The notes beneath the pieces were generated by a model. The model worked only from the letters and a program-made list of their open reading frames with translations. It was not told the DNA's origin and made no database searches. DNA of 59,261 nucleotides from CAZDWZ01 sp964509425 (GTDB lineage: Bacteria; Bdellovibrionota_C; UBA2361; SZUA-149; CAZDWZ01), in contig CAZDWZ010000021.1 of the NCBI GenBank assembly GCA_964509425.1, positions 1-59,261 on the forward strand, written 5' to 3'. Position 1 is the first letter of the stretch. Every line of letters begins with the position of its first letter. Position numbers and translations under genes: made by a program. Positions 7,694-15,596 of the stretch are shown here, one piece after another.

Positions 7694-8953
7694 ATGCCAA
7701 CCACCAAGCTCACCGACAGGAAACTACAGTCCCTCACCCCGCCTACCGGGAAACGGCAAGAGGAGTTCTACGACACCGAGTTCACCGGCGGCTCTTTCGG
7801 GGTGCTCATAGGACCACGGACGAAATCCTTCTTCGTCCTCTACAGAAACCAGAGCGGAAAGAAGCGAAGAGTCAGTCTCGGTATCTATCCAATCATGAGC
7901 TTGGCCGAAGCTCGCAACGAAGCGCTGGCAACACTTGGCAGAGTGGCGAAGGGTGAAGACGTTGCCGAGCAACGAACCACCTACGACAAAGCGGAGACTG
8001 TCCGACAGCTCGCCCCCATCTTTATAAAGCGGTTCGTCTCACAGAAGAAAGAATCGACTCAGCGAGAATATATCCGCATTCTCAACACAAATATTCTTCC
8101 TGTCTGGGGTGACCGCAAGCTCGTTGACATCAAGCGCGCTGACGTGATTGCGCTGGTCGAGAAGGTCGGCGATACCTCACCCATCATGGCAAATAGAGTG
8201 CGAGCGCTTCTATCGAAGCTGTTCAAGTTTGCTATCCAGAGAGACCTAGTTGAGAACTCGCCGGTAGTTCTGACTCCCGTCTACAAAGAACAACGAACAC
8301 GTCAGCGCACTCTTACGGATGAAGAGATTCCAGTCTTTTGGGAGAAGTGTGCCGAGCTAGAAAAACCGATGGGCGACCTCTTCAAGCTGGCATTGCTGAC
8401 GGGGCAAAGAACCGGCGAAGTGAAAAGCATGAGGTGGAAAGACATTCACGGAGACTGCTGGATTGTTCCCAAAGAAGTCTCAAAGAACGGAAGGGCAAAC
8501 CTTGTTCCCTTGGCACCAACGGCAATCGATATACTTCGTGACTTGCGAGAGAAAGCAGAGATACACAAATCAAAAACCAACCATCCGGGCATCCTGAAAA
8601 GCATCTCGGTGTTTGTGTTTTACTCCGATACCGGAGGACATATCGACTGGTTGCAGAAGGCGAGCGGGCGGCTAAACACACTTTGTAAGTTTGAGAAGAA
8701 GTTCACGCCACACGATTTGCGACGAACAACGGCAACTGGACTCGGACGACTCGGTGTGACCTCGGAAATCATTTCGAAAGTTCTCAACCACAAAACGGCG
8801 GAGAACATCGTCACGGCTCGTTACAATATGTATGATTCGGCGAAAGAGAAACGTGAAGCGCTTTCCAAGTGGGCAAAGCATATCGACCTTGCGTTGAAAG
8901 GCGAACTCCCAGAATCCAATGTTATCGAGTTGAGGCTTCGAGCCAATGCTTAA
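7694..8953 (+). CDS. int: P4-type tyrosine integrase
   Basis: A 419-residue site-specific recombinase. The N-terminal arm-binding domain (DUF4102-like, residues 1-95) contains KLTDRKLQSLTPP and the signature RRVSLGIYPIMSLAEAR. A core-binding domain covers about 103-200. The catalytic domain shows R239 (GQRTGEV), a lysine near 260-264, H340-x-x-R343 (HDLRR), H366 (LNHKT) and the likely nucleophile Y377 (ARYNMYD). It would cut and join the att sites at tRNA-Thr. ATG 7694 has only a weak ribosome binding site. The gene overlaps the next by 8 bp, suggesting coupled translation. Confidence 0.95.
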   Translation: MPTTKLTDRKLQSLTPPTGKRQEEFYDTEFTGGSFGVLIGPRTKSFFVLYRNQSGKKRRVSLGIYPIMSLAEARNEALATLGRVAKGEDVAEQRTTYDKAETVRQLAPIFIKRFVSQKKESTQREYIRILNTNILPVWGDRKLVDIKRADVIALVEKVGDTSPIMANRVRALLSKLFKFAIQRDLVENSPVVLTPVYKEQRTRQRTLTDEEIPVFWEKCAELEKPMGDLFKLALLTGQRTGEVKSMRWKDIHGDCWIVPKEVSKNGRANLVPLAPTAIDILRDLREKAEIHKSKTNHPGILKSISVFVFYSDTGGHIDWLQKASGRLNTLCKFEKKFTPHDLRRTTATGLGRLGVTSEIISKVLNHKTAENIVTARYNMYDSAKEKREALSKWAKHIDLALKGELPESNVIELRLRANA

Positions 8954-9674
8954 GCGCAACCTCACCTTGGCTGACTATGCTGACGCGAAGTCCGGCAAGT
9001 TCGAGATGACCGCTGAAGAGATGGCGGAGTGTGAACGCATACTTGCCGAGTTCTCCGATTCTCTTGCTCCTATGTTCCAAGCTTTCAGTGAAGCTCTTCG
9101 ACCGGGAACACCCGCCGGTGACATCTGGGTGCTACTGAGACGTGACGCCACCGAAGAGGAAAAGTTAAGGGCAGCGGAACGACTTGCCGAAATCTCGATT
9201 TCCAATCGGGATCGGAAAGCTGAAGAAAGAACGGAACTTCTCGCGGCTGTTTATGCTGCCGTCTTCGAGGAAGAGAGCAATCCCCGAAGCCGACGTGAGA
9301 TAGTGATAAAGCAGACACCGGCGGATGCGCTTCGTGTGCTTAAGCTACGGGTTCAAGAAGAACTTCGACGGATGGCTACTGGCAGAGGAAGGGGAAAAGT
9401 AGAACTTAACGAGCTACCTCTACATGAGCATGATGGTGCTCGTGCATCTGAGATAACCCTTTCTCGGCTGGGACTGACCATCGAATCCGAAATCCTTATC
9501 AGGGAAGCACTTCAACAGTTACCCGTTCCCCGAAAATACCTGGCTGCGATTATTGAAGCCGAGCTTTTCAATTACGACCTCAAAGAGATAGCAGAATTGC
9601 GGGAACTCTCTTACGACAACCTCCGACAGTTGAAATCCCGGCATAAAGAAAAAATCCAAGAATTTTTCCGATAG
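8946..9674 (+). CDS. Sigma-factor-like regulator of the element
   Basis: A 242-residue protein whose ATG lies inside the end of the integrase gene. The last 70 residues resemble sigma-70 region 4: EALQQLPVPRKYLAAIIEAE is followed by YDLKEIAELRELSYDNLRQL, a helix-turn-helix in the position that binds a -35 box. The N-terminal part is charged and helical, with no clear region 2. It may direct transcription of element genes or simply bind DNA. No close family is recognised. Confidence 0.55.
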   Translation: MLKRNLTLADYADAKSGKFEMTAEEMAECERILAEFSDSLAPMFQAFSEALRPGTPAGDIWVLLRRDATEEEKLRAAERLAEISISNRDRKAEERTELLAAVYAAVFEEESNPRSRREIVIKQTPADALRVLKLRVQEELRRMATGRGRGKVELNELPLHEHDGARASEITLSRLGLTIESEILIREALQQLPVPRKYLAAIIEAELFNYDLKEIAELRELSYDNLRQLKSRHKEKIQEFFR

Positions 9675-9734
9675 CTGTCACAAACCGCCGGTTCTCGGCG
9701 TACCCCTTTATAGACATTGAGAGGGGTTACACAC

Positions 9735-9944
9735 ATGGTCACATTTCTAGTTCTCTATCGCGGTGAATCCGTAGACGAAGCCAAGCCTATCGCCGTCTGC
9801 ACCAAGCTAAGAGTAATCGGCAAAGTCGCTCAACTATTACTTAGCGAGATGCCGTCGACGGAGTCAGCCGACCCCGTTCTCATTGCACGTCAACTTGCAA
9901 CCACGGAAGCGCTTCAACGACTCCAGGAGCTATGCTCGCAATGA
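9735..9944 (+). CDS. Small element protein of unknown function
   Basis: A 69-residue ORF starting at ATG 9735 with GAGGGG 8 nt upstream; the earlier TTG at 9717 is less likely. It is mixed in character, with VTFLVLYRGESVDEAKPIAV at the N-terminus and a helical C-terminus. No family is recognised. It overlaps the following AlpA-like gene by 13 bp, so the two are probably translated together. Confidence 0.5.
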   Translation: MVTFLVLYRGESVDEAKPIAVCTKLRVIGKVAQLLLSEMPSTESADPVLIARQLATTEALQRLQELCSQ

Positions 9945-10198
9945 ACGCAGTGAAGCTGAAAGGAGTATGTCGGAAGATGGCATGCGGCCCAGCGACCGTC
10001 TACCGGCGGCTCGACCCGAAGAGCAAGTACTTTGACCCTCGTTTCCCGCGTCCCCGAAAAGACGGGCCACGGGGAGTTGTTTGGTTGGATGAGGAGCTAG
10101 ACGAATACCTTCGAGGGCTTCCGACCACTATTCCAAGTAGTGAGCGAAGCGAAACGGCGAGAGAGCGCCGAAAAAAAGCGCTGTCGAAGAAGGCATAA
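9932..10198 (+). CDS. AlpA-like / excisionase-type DNA-binding protein
   Basis: An 88-residue basic protein. VCRKMACGPATVYRRLDP, followed by FPRPRKDGPRGVVWLDEELDEYLRGLP, is the winged helix-turn-helix layout of the AlpA/MerR-like family found in P4-type satellites. There it controls integrase expression or acts as excisionase. The tail is lysine- and arginine-rich. Its place between the integrase block and the replication gene suits that role; the exact target is inferred. Confidence 0.75.
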   Translation: MLAMNAVKLKGVCRKMACGPATVYRRLDPKSKYFDPRFPRPRKDGPRGVVWLDEELDEYLRGLPTTIPSSERSETARERRKKALSKKA

Positions 10199-10213
10199 GT
10201 AGGAAGAGTGACC

Positions 10214-10579
10214 ATGGAACAAGTAAACAAACTTGAAATTGACCCGACACACCTTGAAGCGCTGCTTGATGCAATCATCAACGGTGCCGCCTTCCAAAGC
10301 TTCTTTGAGAGGTTGAGAAGCGTGAAGCCCGACGCGTCACCAGAGATGGCTATAGCGCTACTCGCAGATGAATCCTTAGTTCTCTGGAGCCAACTACGAC
10401 CCGGCTGGCACCTCATCCGCTTAGTCGTGGACTCGGAAACATTGGCGGGGATTACGGCGACGGCGGAAATCACTCGAAACCCTGCGAGCGAAGTTGTTCG
10501 AAACGCTTTGCGTCCCGGAATCGTCGCCGCTGCAAACGAAGTTGAGTTGCTGGAGCAGGATACGGACACGACACAATGA
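10214..10579 (+). CDS. Element protein of unknown function
   Basis: A 121-residue acidic, largely helical protein. ATG 10214 is preceded by AGGAAG at 7 nt; a GTG 6 nt upstream is also in frame. No motif is recognised. It is followed immediately by a hairpin that would terminate transcription on the opposite strand. It lies in the early region between the AlpA-like regulator and the helicase. Confidence 0.55.
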   Translation: MEQVNKLEIDPTHLEALLDAIINGAAFQSFFERLRSVKPDASPEMAIALLADESLVLWSQLRPGWHLIRLVVDSETLAGITATAEITRNPASEVVRNALRPGIVAAANEVELLEQDTDTTQ

Positions 10580-10614
10580 AAAAAACCCGCCGGTAGTTTT
10601 TGGCTACCGACGGG
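10579..10614 (-). terminator. Rho-independent terminator read on the minus strand
   Basis: The stem CCCGCCGGTAG (10586-10596) and CTACCGACGGG (10604-10614) has one mismatch and encloses a 7-nt loop. It is preceded on the plus strand by seven A's (10579-10585), which become a U-run on the minus strand. All genes here are on the plus strand, so this would end an antisense transcript. Confidence 0.65.
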
Positions 10615-10635
10615 GCAGGTTGAGAACAGAGCTTA

Positions 10636-10875
10636 ATGGAAGACGCTATGAATTTAACACAAGATCCGAGCCCTTCACCAGTGAAGCTCAAAGAGCTTCC
10701 TGCGGAATGTCGAGATTATGTGCTTCGAGTAGCCGACGAACATCTCCGGGCTGCATTCATAAGAATTGAAACGCTCTTGCACTTGGTAGGCGGCACTCGA
10801 CGCGACGCGGTTGACCGCGTGGACTCTCTGCGAAGATATGCAGCGGAACGATACGGGGTGAGAAATGAATGCTGA
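10636..10875 (+). CDS. Small element protein of unknown function
   Basis: A 79-residue ORF; ATG 10648 (after GGAAG) is an alternative start. It holds one long amphipathic helical stretch (ECRDYVLRVADEHLRAAFIR). No family is recognised. It overlaps the helicase start by 11 bp, which suggests coupled translation and a role with replication. Confidence 0.5.
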   Translation: MEDAMNLTQDPSPSPVKLKELPAECRDYVLRVADEHLRAAFIRIETLLHLVGGTRRDAVDRVDSLRRYAAERYGVRNEC

Positions 10876-12256
10876 CCTGAAGCTCTCGAAGCCGGTAGTG
10901 AACTCAGCTTCGTCGAACCTCACCGATACGGGCAACGCAAACCGCTTCGTCAATCTCCACCGTCACGTAGTTCGCTACTGCTACCAGTGGAAAGTATGGC
11001 TCACGTTCAACGGAAGGCACTGGGAGCGTTCGAAGGACCGACCTATCGAACTTGCCAAACTGGTTTGCAGAGAGCTTTATCGAGAGGCGGCACAGACTGA
11101 AGACGATGCGGCAAGGAAAGCTTTGACCGGATGGGGTCGCGCTTCGGAATCAGCCGCGCGAATTCAAGCTCTATTGCAGTTAGCCCAAAGCATTCCGGGA
11201 ATACCAATCACCCCGGAAGAACTCGACACCGACCCCATGCTTCTTTGCTGTCCGAACGGCACCCTGGACTTGAGGACGGGAATTCTTCGCCCACACTCCC
11301 CTTCAGACTTGATAACGCGGTGCTCGCCGGTTCCGTACTGTCCCGAGGCAACATGCCCCACATGGGAAAACTTTCTGTCTCAGGTATTCCTGCAAGACAA
11401 AGAACTTATCGCATACATCAAGCGATTGATTGGCTATTGCCTCACGGGACGCACCAGCGAGCGTTGCATTTTTGTTTTTCACGGCGTGGGTAGAAATGGA
11501 AAAACAACATTTCAACAAGTTCTTAGCGCGCTGCTCGGCCCAGACTTGGGATTGAAGCTTCCGACAGAAAGCATCCTTCAACGTCGCCAAGGTACTGCCT
11601 CAAACGACCTTGCAATGCTACGTGGTGTCCGTATGGCCTGGTGCTCAGAAATCGACGATGAACGACACCTTGCTGAGTCGAGGATTAAAGAGATTACAGG
11701 TGATGAATCAATCACTGCTCGATTTCTGTACTCAGAGTTCTTCGAGTTCCGACCAGTCTGCAAAATAATCATCGCCACAAACCATCGTCCCACGGTCAGT
11801 GGTACAGATGAAGGTCTTTGGGACCGACTCCGAGTTATCCCCTTCAACTTTCGAATCCCGAAAAGCCAGGTGAACCAGAACCTTCGCAAGGCTTTACATG
11901 AAGAGCTACCCGGCATACTTCGCTGGGCAGTCGAAGGTTGCATTGAGTGGCAGAAATCAGGACTGGCCGAACCCGATACCGTGTTGAACGCCGTCAAAGC
12001 CTATCGCAAGGAAAACGACATGATTGGCGTCTTCCTTGCAGAGCGGTGCGAGCTAGGAGAAGGTTTAAAGGTACATACTACCAAACTCTTCCAGGCATAC
12101 GTGCAATACTCCGATGACCAACGCCTCAATTCTCAAGTCTTCAACGCCGCAATAAAAAAGCGAGGATTCGAAAAACCACGCAAATCGAGCGGCGCATTTT
12201 GGTGGGAAGGAGTCGCGCTAAAGCCAGACAACAGTGACGTAAGTGACCAAAAGTGA
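10865..12256 (+). CDS. D5/P4-family SF3 helicase (replication protein)
   Basis: A 463-residue protein. Residues 18-27 (NLTDTGNANR) match the start of the D5_N region. The SF3 helicase core has Walker A GVGRNGKTT (207-215), Walker B-like AWCSEIDD (258-265) and motif C KIIIATNH (300-307). A DNA-binding C-terminal region follows. Unlike the P4 alpha protein, it has no N-terminal primase domain, so priming must come from elsewhere. It probably unwinds the element's origin; a cluster of 12-bp iterated motifs starts within its last codons and runs into the spacer. Confidence 0.92.
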   Translation: MNADLKLSKPVVNSASSNLTDTGNANRFVNLHRHVVRYCYQWKVWLTFNGRHWERSKDRPIELAKLVCRELYREAAQTEDDAARKALTGWGRASESAARIQALLQLAQSIPGIPITPEELDTDPMLLCCPNGTLDLRTGILRPHSPSDLITRCSPVPYCPEATCPTWENFLSQVFLQDKELIAYIKRLIGYCLTGRTSERCIFVFHGVGRNGKTTFQQVLSALLGPDLGLKLPTESILQRRQGTASNDLAMLRGVRMAWCSEIDDERHLAESRIKEITGDESITARFLYSEFFEFRPVCKIIIATNHRPTVSGTDEGLWDRLRVIPFNFRIPKSQVNQNLRKALHEELPGILRWAVEGCIEWQKSGLAEPDTVLNAVKAYRKENDMIGVFLAERCELGEGLKVHTTKLFQAYVQYSDDQRLNSQVFNAAIKKRGFEKPRKSSGAFWWEGVALKPDNSDVSDQK

Positions 12257-12421
12257 TGTCTTTTAGAAAGGTATTCCAAGTAAAAACATACTTACGCTCT
12301 TAAGGCCAACGTCACTCCTAAAGCTCTTCAAACAAACAGTGACGTAGTCATCTCAACACATCAAACATTTTACTTATAGAACCTTTGTGAAACACATCAC
12401 TTCGCATCCCTTACGTCACTG
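12232..12421. promoter_or_regulatory. Candidate iteron-type replication origin
   Basis: The motif CAGTGACGTAAG occurs at 12232-12243, as CAGTGACGTAG at 12337-12347, and in exact reverse complement at 12410-12421. A shorter reverse copy (AACGTCACT) is at 12308-12316. The copies alternate in orientation across an A/T-rich stretch just after the helicase gene. This is the usual arrangement of an origin recognised by its adjacent replication protein. Confidence 0.55.
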
Positions 12422-12510
12422 TCAGAGCTAATTTACACCTGATTTTCATAGCTGAAGATATTCATCACTCTTATTATGGAATCAACATTCCACTGATGAA
12501 GTGAGGAACT

Positions 12511-13878
12511 ATGAATTTACTTTTGAAGGCGCGACGTTCTCTCGATGGAGTTTTCAAGAATCGAGAAGCAATTATCAGCAAGCTAATCAAGGAAGGACGT
12601 GATGCACTTCCCGCCGAACGAGACCGACTAGACGAACTCAATCGCGAGCGCGGTAAATGGGAACACATCATCGCGGATATCGACGAACACCGAGCGAATC
12701 CTCATAAGCATCCCGACCCCGGTTCTGAGGAAGACCCTCGCTTCTTTAGCACGAGCGTTACTCATAGTGTATCGGCTGGGAAGGCTCGAAGCTTTCGAAG
12801 CTTGTTCGGCGCTGACGAAAGTGGTTTCAATTCGGGTTCCGACTTCCGCAATCTTGGCGAAATGGTTTCCGTCATTTTCAGCGGCAGGCACGACCCGCGA
12901 TTGATGTCTGATAGTGGTTCAAGAGTAGTGCGAGCAGCTGGTGGAGCAAGCAAAATCACCGGCGCGGGCGGCGGGTGGCTTGTTCCCGAACCTTTAATCC
13001 TCGACATGCTCGACACTCTTTTCACTACGTCCATCATACTTTCACGGGCTCATCTTCTGCCGGTTCAACCCGGCAGTGACAGCAAGTTACTAGTTCAATT
13101 TGACGGCTCGGACAGAAGTAGCGGAAGTATTTTTGGCTTCAGCACGACTTGGGTTAGCGAAGATGGTACCGCTCCAATCCAAAAACCAAAACTACGAACC
13201 ACGCGCCTAACTCCGAAGAAGGCGATGATCTTGAGCGCCATTTCAAACGAATTACTTGAAGACTGCATAGCCGGTGGCTCGTCTGCGATTGAAGATGCGA
13301 TACTGCTAGCGCTGAAATTTTCAATCGACAGATGCTTAATCAGAACCGGTACTGGTGCAGGTTCCCCGCTCTCGTTGCTGAACATGCCGTCTCGCATTGT
13401 CGTGAGCAAAGGCGATACGCCGAGTGGTTCGATTTCGTACGGCAACATCTGCGACATGGAATCGCGATTGCTCGGCGAATTAGACTCTAAGGCGATTTGG
13501 ATCTGTAGTCCAAGCTGCAAAGCTGCGTTGATGCAGTTGAGTGTCGTTACGATTGAAGACGTTGCTGCATCCCACATTCCGGCACTTGTGCAGCAAGGCG
13601 GCAAGTGGACGTTAAATGGACGTGAATTGGTCTTCAGTGAACACGCTTCGGCAATAGGCTTTGAAGGCGATTTGATTTTGTGCGACCTCGATATGTGCGC
13701 TGTGGCGATAGCGAGAGATTTTCGAATCGACCGAAGCGATGGACCGTACTTCGGGAGCGACGAATTGGCGCTGAGAAGCACAATCCGAATCGACAGCAAC
13801 AGTCGCATTCCCGAAGCCGTTCTTCCAAGTGGCGGCGGCCCGAGCTTGAGCTGGTGCGTCACGCTTCAAACCCGTTAA
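12511..13878 (+). CDS. HK97-fold major capsid protein
   Basis: A 455-residue protein starting at ATG 12511 with GAGG 5 nt upstream. A coiled-coil scaffolding-like N-terminus (about 1-75: RDRLDELNRERGKWEHIIAD) is followed by a linker and the capsid body. The body has the usual phage capsid pattern: GGWLVPEPLILDMLD, then TTWVSEDGTAPIQKPK, then LRTTRLTPKKAMILSAISNE. The C-terminal region ends in strands typical of the P-domain. The delta-domain-like start is normally removed by a prohead protease, which is not seen here and may come from the helper. This gene makes the element a capsid-encoding satellite rather than a simple island. Confidence 0.85.
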   Translation: MNLLLKARRSLDGVFKNREAIISKLIKEGRDALPAERDRLDELNRERGKWEHIIADIDEHRANPHKHPDPGSEEDPRFFSTSVTHSVSAGKARSFRSLFGADESGFNSGSDFRNLGEMVSVIFSGRHDPRLMSDSGSRVVRAAGGASKITGAGGGWLVPEPLILDMLDTLFTTSIILSRAHLLPVQPGSDSKLLVQFDGSDRSSGSIFGFSTTWVSEDGTAPIQKPKLRTTRLTPKKAMILSAISNELLEDCIAGGSSAIEDAILLALKFSIDRCLIRTGTGAGSPLSLLNMPSRIVVSKGDTPSGSISYGNICDMESRLLGELDSKAIWICSPSCKAALMQLSVVTIEDVAASHIPALVQQGGKWTLNGRELVFSEHASAIGFEGDLILCDLDMCAVAIARDFRIDRSDGPYFGSDELALRSTIRIDSNSRIPEAVLPSGGGPSLSWCVTLQTR

Positions 13879-13976
13879 TGGCGGGCATCGCGTGGTTACG
13901 GATTGAGAGAAAGGGAGGGGCCTTCATTAGCTGGCTGGCACTAGAGCCGGTCGTGGCTCGCCCAACGCGTGCATGA
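13878..13976 (+). CDS. Possible tiny ORF coupled to the capsid gene
   Basis: A 32-codon ORF whose ATG overlaps the capsid stop codon (TAATG) and runs to just before the small terminase. The overlap suggests translational coupling, but the product has no recognisable motif and may be only a spacer frame. Low certainty. Confidence 0.25.
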   Translation: MAGIAWLRIERKGGAFISWLALEPVVARPTRA

Positions 13977-13989
13977 AGGCAAGTTTTTC

Positions 13990-14379
13990 ATGGAAACCGT
14001 TGAACTCACAAAAGTGGCAGCGACACCTGAACCGCCGTCGGAATATTCGGAAAAAACCAAGGCGCTGTGGCGAAGTCTTGTAAGCCGTGTGGCCGGGAAC
14101 GATGGCTCGCTGTCTCTCTTCAAGGTTGGCTTCGATGCACTTCATCGGTGCGAGAGATGTCGGGAAGAACTTGAGCGGGAAGGCTTCGTCATTCATTCAG
14201 CACGAAGTAACGTCCGTCGTCGAAACCCATTGCTGAACGACCTTGCACTTGCTGAGAAAACGGTCGGGGTGGTTTTCAGCGTTCTTAGACTCTACGAAAG
14301 CGAGTCGGATTTTCAATACCGCCGCTATTGCGACGAAAGGGAAAAGCTTGTCTCAGGCTTCTCGGCGACGAGTAAATAA
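13990..14379 (+). CDS. P27-type small terminase subunit
   Basis: A 129-residue protein starting at ATG 13990 (GAAGGCAAG upstream; a GTG 21 nt earlier is in frame). It matches the P27 small terminase layout: PPSEYSEKTKALWRSLVSR, then LFKVGFDALHRCERCREELER, then the signature NVRRRNPLLNDLALAEKTVG. The small terminase recognises the packaging site and recruits the large terminase. Carrying its own small subunit without a large one would let a satellite redirect the helper's packaging motor to its own DNA. Confidence 0.8.
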   Translation: METVELTKVAATPEPPSEYSEKTKALWRSLVSRVAGNDGSLSLFKVGFDALHRCERCREELEREGFVIHSARSNVRRRNPLLNDLALAEKTVGVVFSVLRLYESESDFQYRRYCDEREKLVSGFSATSK

Positions 14380-14381
14380 AA

Positions 14382-14666
14382 ATGGCACTCCTGGTTGCTT
14401 CTCTCAGCGCAGTCAACGAGAGACGCGCGCCTACGCCGGAGCGCAATCTGTTAGTTGCGATACTTGCCCGGACGAACTACGACCTTCATTGCCCGCTTAA
14501 TACGGAAGATGCGGCACAGCATCGGCGAGCAGCAAAGACATGGTTGCTTTCATCCAATAGAGAGCCGTTCAGTTTTAGTTGGATTTGCTCGATGCTCGAC
14601 ATGAACCCGTTGCTTGTGAGGAGTGCAATCGTCAAGAAAAGATTCGATAGCCGGGTGGAGCACTAG
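14382..14666 (+). CDS. Small phage-type protein with possible HTH
   Basis: A 94-residue ORF starting 3 bp after the small terminase stop. The middle (HRRAAKTWLLSSNREPFSFS, then WICSMLDMNPLLVRSAIVKK) resembles small phage helix-turn-helix proteins that pair a W-L-S surface helix with a recognition helix. It may be a late regulator. It is the last plus-strand gene of the element. Confidence 0.5.
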   Translation: MALLVASLSAVNERRAPTPERNLLVAILARTNYDLHCPLNTEDAAQHRRAAKTWLLSSNREPFSFSWICSMLDMNPLLVRSAIVKKRFDSRVEH

Positions 14667-14713
14667 CCGATTTACCAGTATGACCAGTTCAAACACTACG
14701 GGAGGCATTGGAG

Positions 14714-15148
14714 CTAGATGATGCTAACGAATTCAACGTCACCGCACGTGCTTAGAATCATCTCACGGCAATGCCGAAACGCATCGCGCTTCTCGCCTTT
14801 CGTGTTGTCGGGAGTGAACTGAGTGATTACACAGTGGCCCGGAATGGAGTCATCTTTGGTTGGCAACACTGATAGGTTCTCGCCCATGAACTTCATTTCG
14901 AGGATTATATTGGCGGGAATCAAAAAGTAAGCCCAGTCAAAAGGGTTGCTCATTCGATTAATAACCGCTTCGGGAGTCGCACCACAGTCTCTCCTCCAGA
15001 GGGAAATTCCATCGGTATCGGACTTTCGAATAGAGAATCCACCTACAGCAGGTCGATGCCGCCCATCCTCCATCTTCGTGTCGCTCTTTAACAAACAACG
15101 AATCAACGTTTCGTCAGGAGAAATTGGCTCGGACTCGTCCTTCGGCAT
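14714..15148 (-). CDS. Third gene of the TIGR04255 cargo operon
   Basis: A 144-residue protein starting at ATG 15146-15148 with GGAG 6 nt upstream; the frame is open further upstream, but that part overlaps the preceding gene. It contains SPDETLIRCLLKS, then GGFSIRKSDTDGISLWRRDC, and near the end PGHCVITQFTPD. This pattern belongs to a poorly described family of short proteins often found in variable gene clusters. It has no known catalytic motif. It starts 20 bp after the stop of the preceding gene and is surely cotranscribed with it. Confidence 0.6.
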   Translation of the reverse strand: MPKDESEPISPDETLIRCLLKSDTKMEDGRHRPAVGGFSIRKSDTDGISLWRRDCGATPEAVINRMSNPFDWAYFLIPANIILEMKFMGENLSVLPTKDDSIPGHCVITQFTPDNTKGEKRDAFRHCREMILSTCGDVEFVSII

Positions 15149-15167
15149 CGAATAGCTCGCTCCGAGG

Positions 15168-15596
15168 CTAAGCGGCCATGCACTCTTCAACAACGGAGCT
15201 AGAATGCGGCGCGTGAATAGGACTCCACGAGTGGTTCTCAAATTGAGGAGGAAAACCAACCGACATAAACATAGCCCTGGCTTTATACGGAGCACTGACC
15301 TCCCATTCGAGATAGTCCGGGCCCGACCGCCATCCGAGGACAATGACGCCTTCGGAGAGCGCGCTAAGTTCGTCAGGACTCTGAAAATCTTGATTACGCA
15401 GTTGTTGAAGCAACACCCTCACACTTGATACCAAGCGCGGATTGATTGGGTCTGCACCATCTCCGTCCCAACCGGCATGGTAAGATGCAATTTTGTCCAG
15501 TTTCCAGAGAATTCGGGTCCAGGATTTGGTCGAAGGAATACGGTCGAAAGTTGAAGTCGTATTCGCCGAGTCACTTCCTCCTGTATATCTAGTCAT
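15168..15596 (-). CDS. Second gene of the TIGR04255 cargo operon
   Basis: A 142-residue protein whose ATG (15594-15596) overlaps the stop of the TIGR04255 gene as ATGA, which indicates translational coupling. The core ILWKLDKIASYHAGWDGDGA, followed by LSEGVIVLGWRSGPDYLEWEV, looks like a small alpha/beta family with a GWDG-GA motif that I have seen next to other uncharacterised genes. No enzyme motif is evident. Function unknown; probably part of one complex with its neighbours. Confidence 0.6.
   Translation of the reverse strand: MTRYTGGSDSANTTSTFDRIPSTKSWTRILWKLDKIASYHAGWDGDGADPINPRLVSSVRVLLQQLRNQDFQSPDELSALSEGVIVLGWRSGPDYLEWEVSAPYKARAMFMSVGFPPQFENHSWSPIHAPHSSSVVEECMAA

Noticed and set aside
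13680..13976. 98-residue ORF overlapping the capsid gene end
   Set aside because: Most of it is an out-of-frame reading of the capsid gene. Only the last 32 codons after the TAATG overlap could be a separate small ORF.
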